Source of the DNA: an uncultured Flavobacteriales bacterium
GTDB taxonomy: Bacteria; Bacteroidota; Bacteroidia; Flavobacteriales; Crocinitomicaceae
Length of the DNA: 6,893 bases
Direction of reading: 5' to 3'
Assembly (NCBI GenBank): GCA_946479985.1
Contig: CAMLIF010000158.1
Location: 1-6,893, forward strand
The first letter of the stretch is position 1, and each line of letters starts with the position of its first letter. The position numbers and the translations under genes are program-made. The notes below the pieces were generated by a model, which saw nothing but the letters and a program-made list of their open reading frames with translations, did not search any database and was not told the origin of the DNA. Below are positions 6,227 to 6,893 of the stretch, one piece after another.

Positions 6227-6893
6227 ATGACCTTAATTACAAAACACCTGATTGTTTTAACTTTCGCTTTATTGGCTGGAACAACAATCAATGCACAGTA
6301 CAACACGTCCCCATATCCAAGTTTCGGATTCATTGGTCTGGGACTTCCATCAACCACGACAACTCCAAATTTCAATCTCCAAATTCATGGAGCAACAGAA
6401 TTTATAACACCTCCAGGAAAAGGAGGGCAGCCAGGGATTAATCTTGGTTATACTTCACGACTTGGTCTTACCAACTCTGCAACAGGTTATGCTTCAACAG
6501 ATGGAACTGTTTTTCGTCAATCTTTATCTAACTTACATATTGATAATCAAGAAAGCGGAAGCATCATGCTTAAAACAAATTTATTAGATTTCGGTTTATT
6601 GGGTTCTCTCAACCGAGCGTATTTTGGAGCAACGATCACAAGTGATCCAAAATACGGATTAATGAATTGCACATCAACGACTGACAATGGAGTATACATT
6701 AAAACATTGGCCTCGGGCAAATACGGTTTGAATATTGAATCTCAATCCCTTACGGACAACGCTATTCAGGTGATCGGAACAGATGGTGCTATTTTGCCGC
6801 GATTTATGGTAAAAGCAAGTGGCGCAATTGAGATGCACACAACTTCAACTCTTGGAACGGATAAATTATTAATGATCAAAAATGTGGCATTGA
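6227..6893 (+). CDS. Exported protein of unknown function, 3' end outside the window
   Basis: An open frame of 222 codons runs from the ATG at 6227 without a stop to the window edge. The product begins with a signal peptide: polar start with Lys6, a hydrophobic stretch at about residues 8-19, and an expected cleavage after INA (residue 23) before Gln24, the same Ala-Gln junction as in the preceding cargo protein. The mature part is rich in Gly, Thr, Ser and Asn with short alternating beta-like segments (for example NFNLQIHGATEF at 48-59, and a GINLGYTSRLGLTN block at 70-83). The style resembles long Bacteroidota surface proteins and phage-tail-fibre-like repeats, but no family is recognised. 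A C-terminal T9SS signal or an intramolecular chaperone domain could lie beyond the edge. It follows the terminator at 6120-6158, so it needs its own promoter; only a weak candidate is seen. Confidence 0.8.
   Translation, partial: MTLITKHLIVLTFALLAGTTINAQYNTSPYPSFGFIGLGLPSTTTTPNFNLQIHGATEFITPPGKGGQPGINLGYTSRLGLTNSATGYASTDGTVFRQSLSNLHIDNQESGSIMLKTNLLDFGLLGSLNRAYFGATITSDPKYGLMNCTSTTDNGVYIKTLASGKYGLNIESQSLTDNAIQVIGTDGAILPRFMVKASGAIEMHTTSTLGTDKLLMIKNVAL

Noticed and set aside
6178..6375. Minus-strand open frame of 65 codons
   Set aside because: It overlaps the signal peptide and start of the well-supported exported protein on the plus strand, and its translation shows no recognisable features.

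Overview
The window looks like chromosomal DNA of a Bacteroidota bacterium, most likely a marine or freshwater member of the Flavobacteriales. Three things point there: a secreted protein with a C-terminal type IX secretion (T9SS type A) sorting domain, a Bacteroidota-type -7 promoter element (TAnnTTTG) in front of it, and AT-leaning genes that lack clear Shine-Dalgarno sequences. A Crocinitomicaceae/Fluviicola-like source would fit, but that is an impression from protein style and not a demonstrated assignment.

Layout. Bases 1-51 are an unbroken run of C, probably a contig-end or sequencing artefact. Bases 52-388 have no convincing gene and hold several small palindromes and a 12-base direct repeat, typical of intergenic repeat debris. 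From 419 to 4152 four genes run in the same direction: a thioredoxin-reductase-like ferredoxin/flavodoxin-NADP+ reductase, a small single-domain rhodanese, a two-transmembrane sensor histidine kinase, and a LuxE-family acyl-protein synthetase-like protein. The rhodanese and kinase genes are 6 bases apart, and the kinase and LuxE-like genes overlap by ATGA, so these three are probably one transcription unit. The reductase lies 72 bases upstream and may or may not be co-transcribed. No response regulator for the kinase is present.

After a short gap with a good Bacteroidota promoter comes a monocistronic 620-residue secreted T9SS cargo protein (4214-6076). Its codon use is more biased than that of its neighbours and it ends in a strong intrinsic terminator, together suggesting high expression. 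Last is the 5' part of another exported protein (6227 to the window end), cut by the window edge.

Working together: the reductase and rhodanese suggest redox and sulfur housekeeping, while the tight coupling of a membrane sensor kinase to an acyl-activating enzyme is the most unusual arrangement here. No mobile element, CRISPR array, RNA gene or clear defence system was seen, and no clearly new system can be claimed from this window alone.
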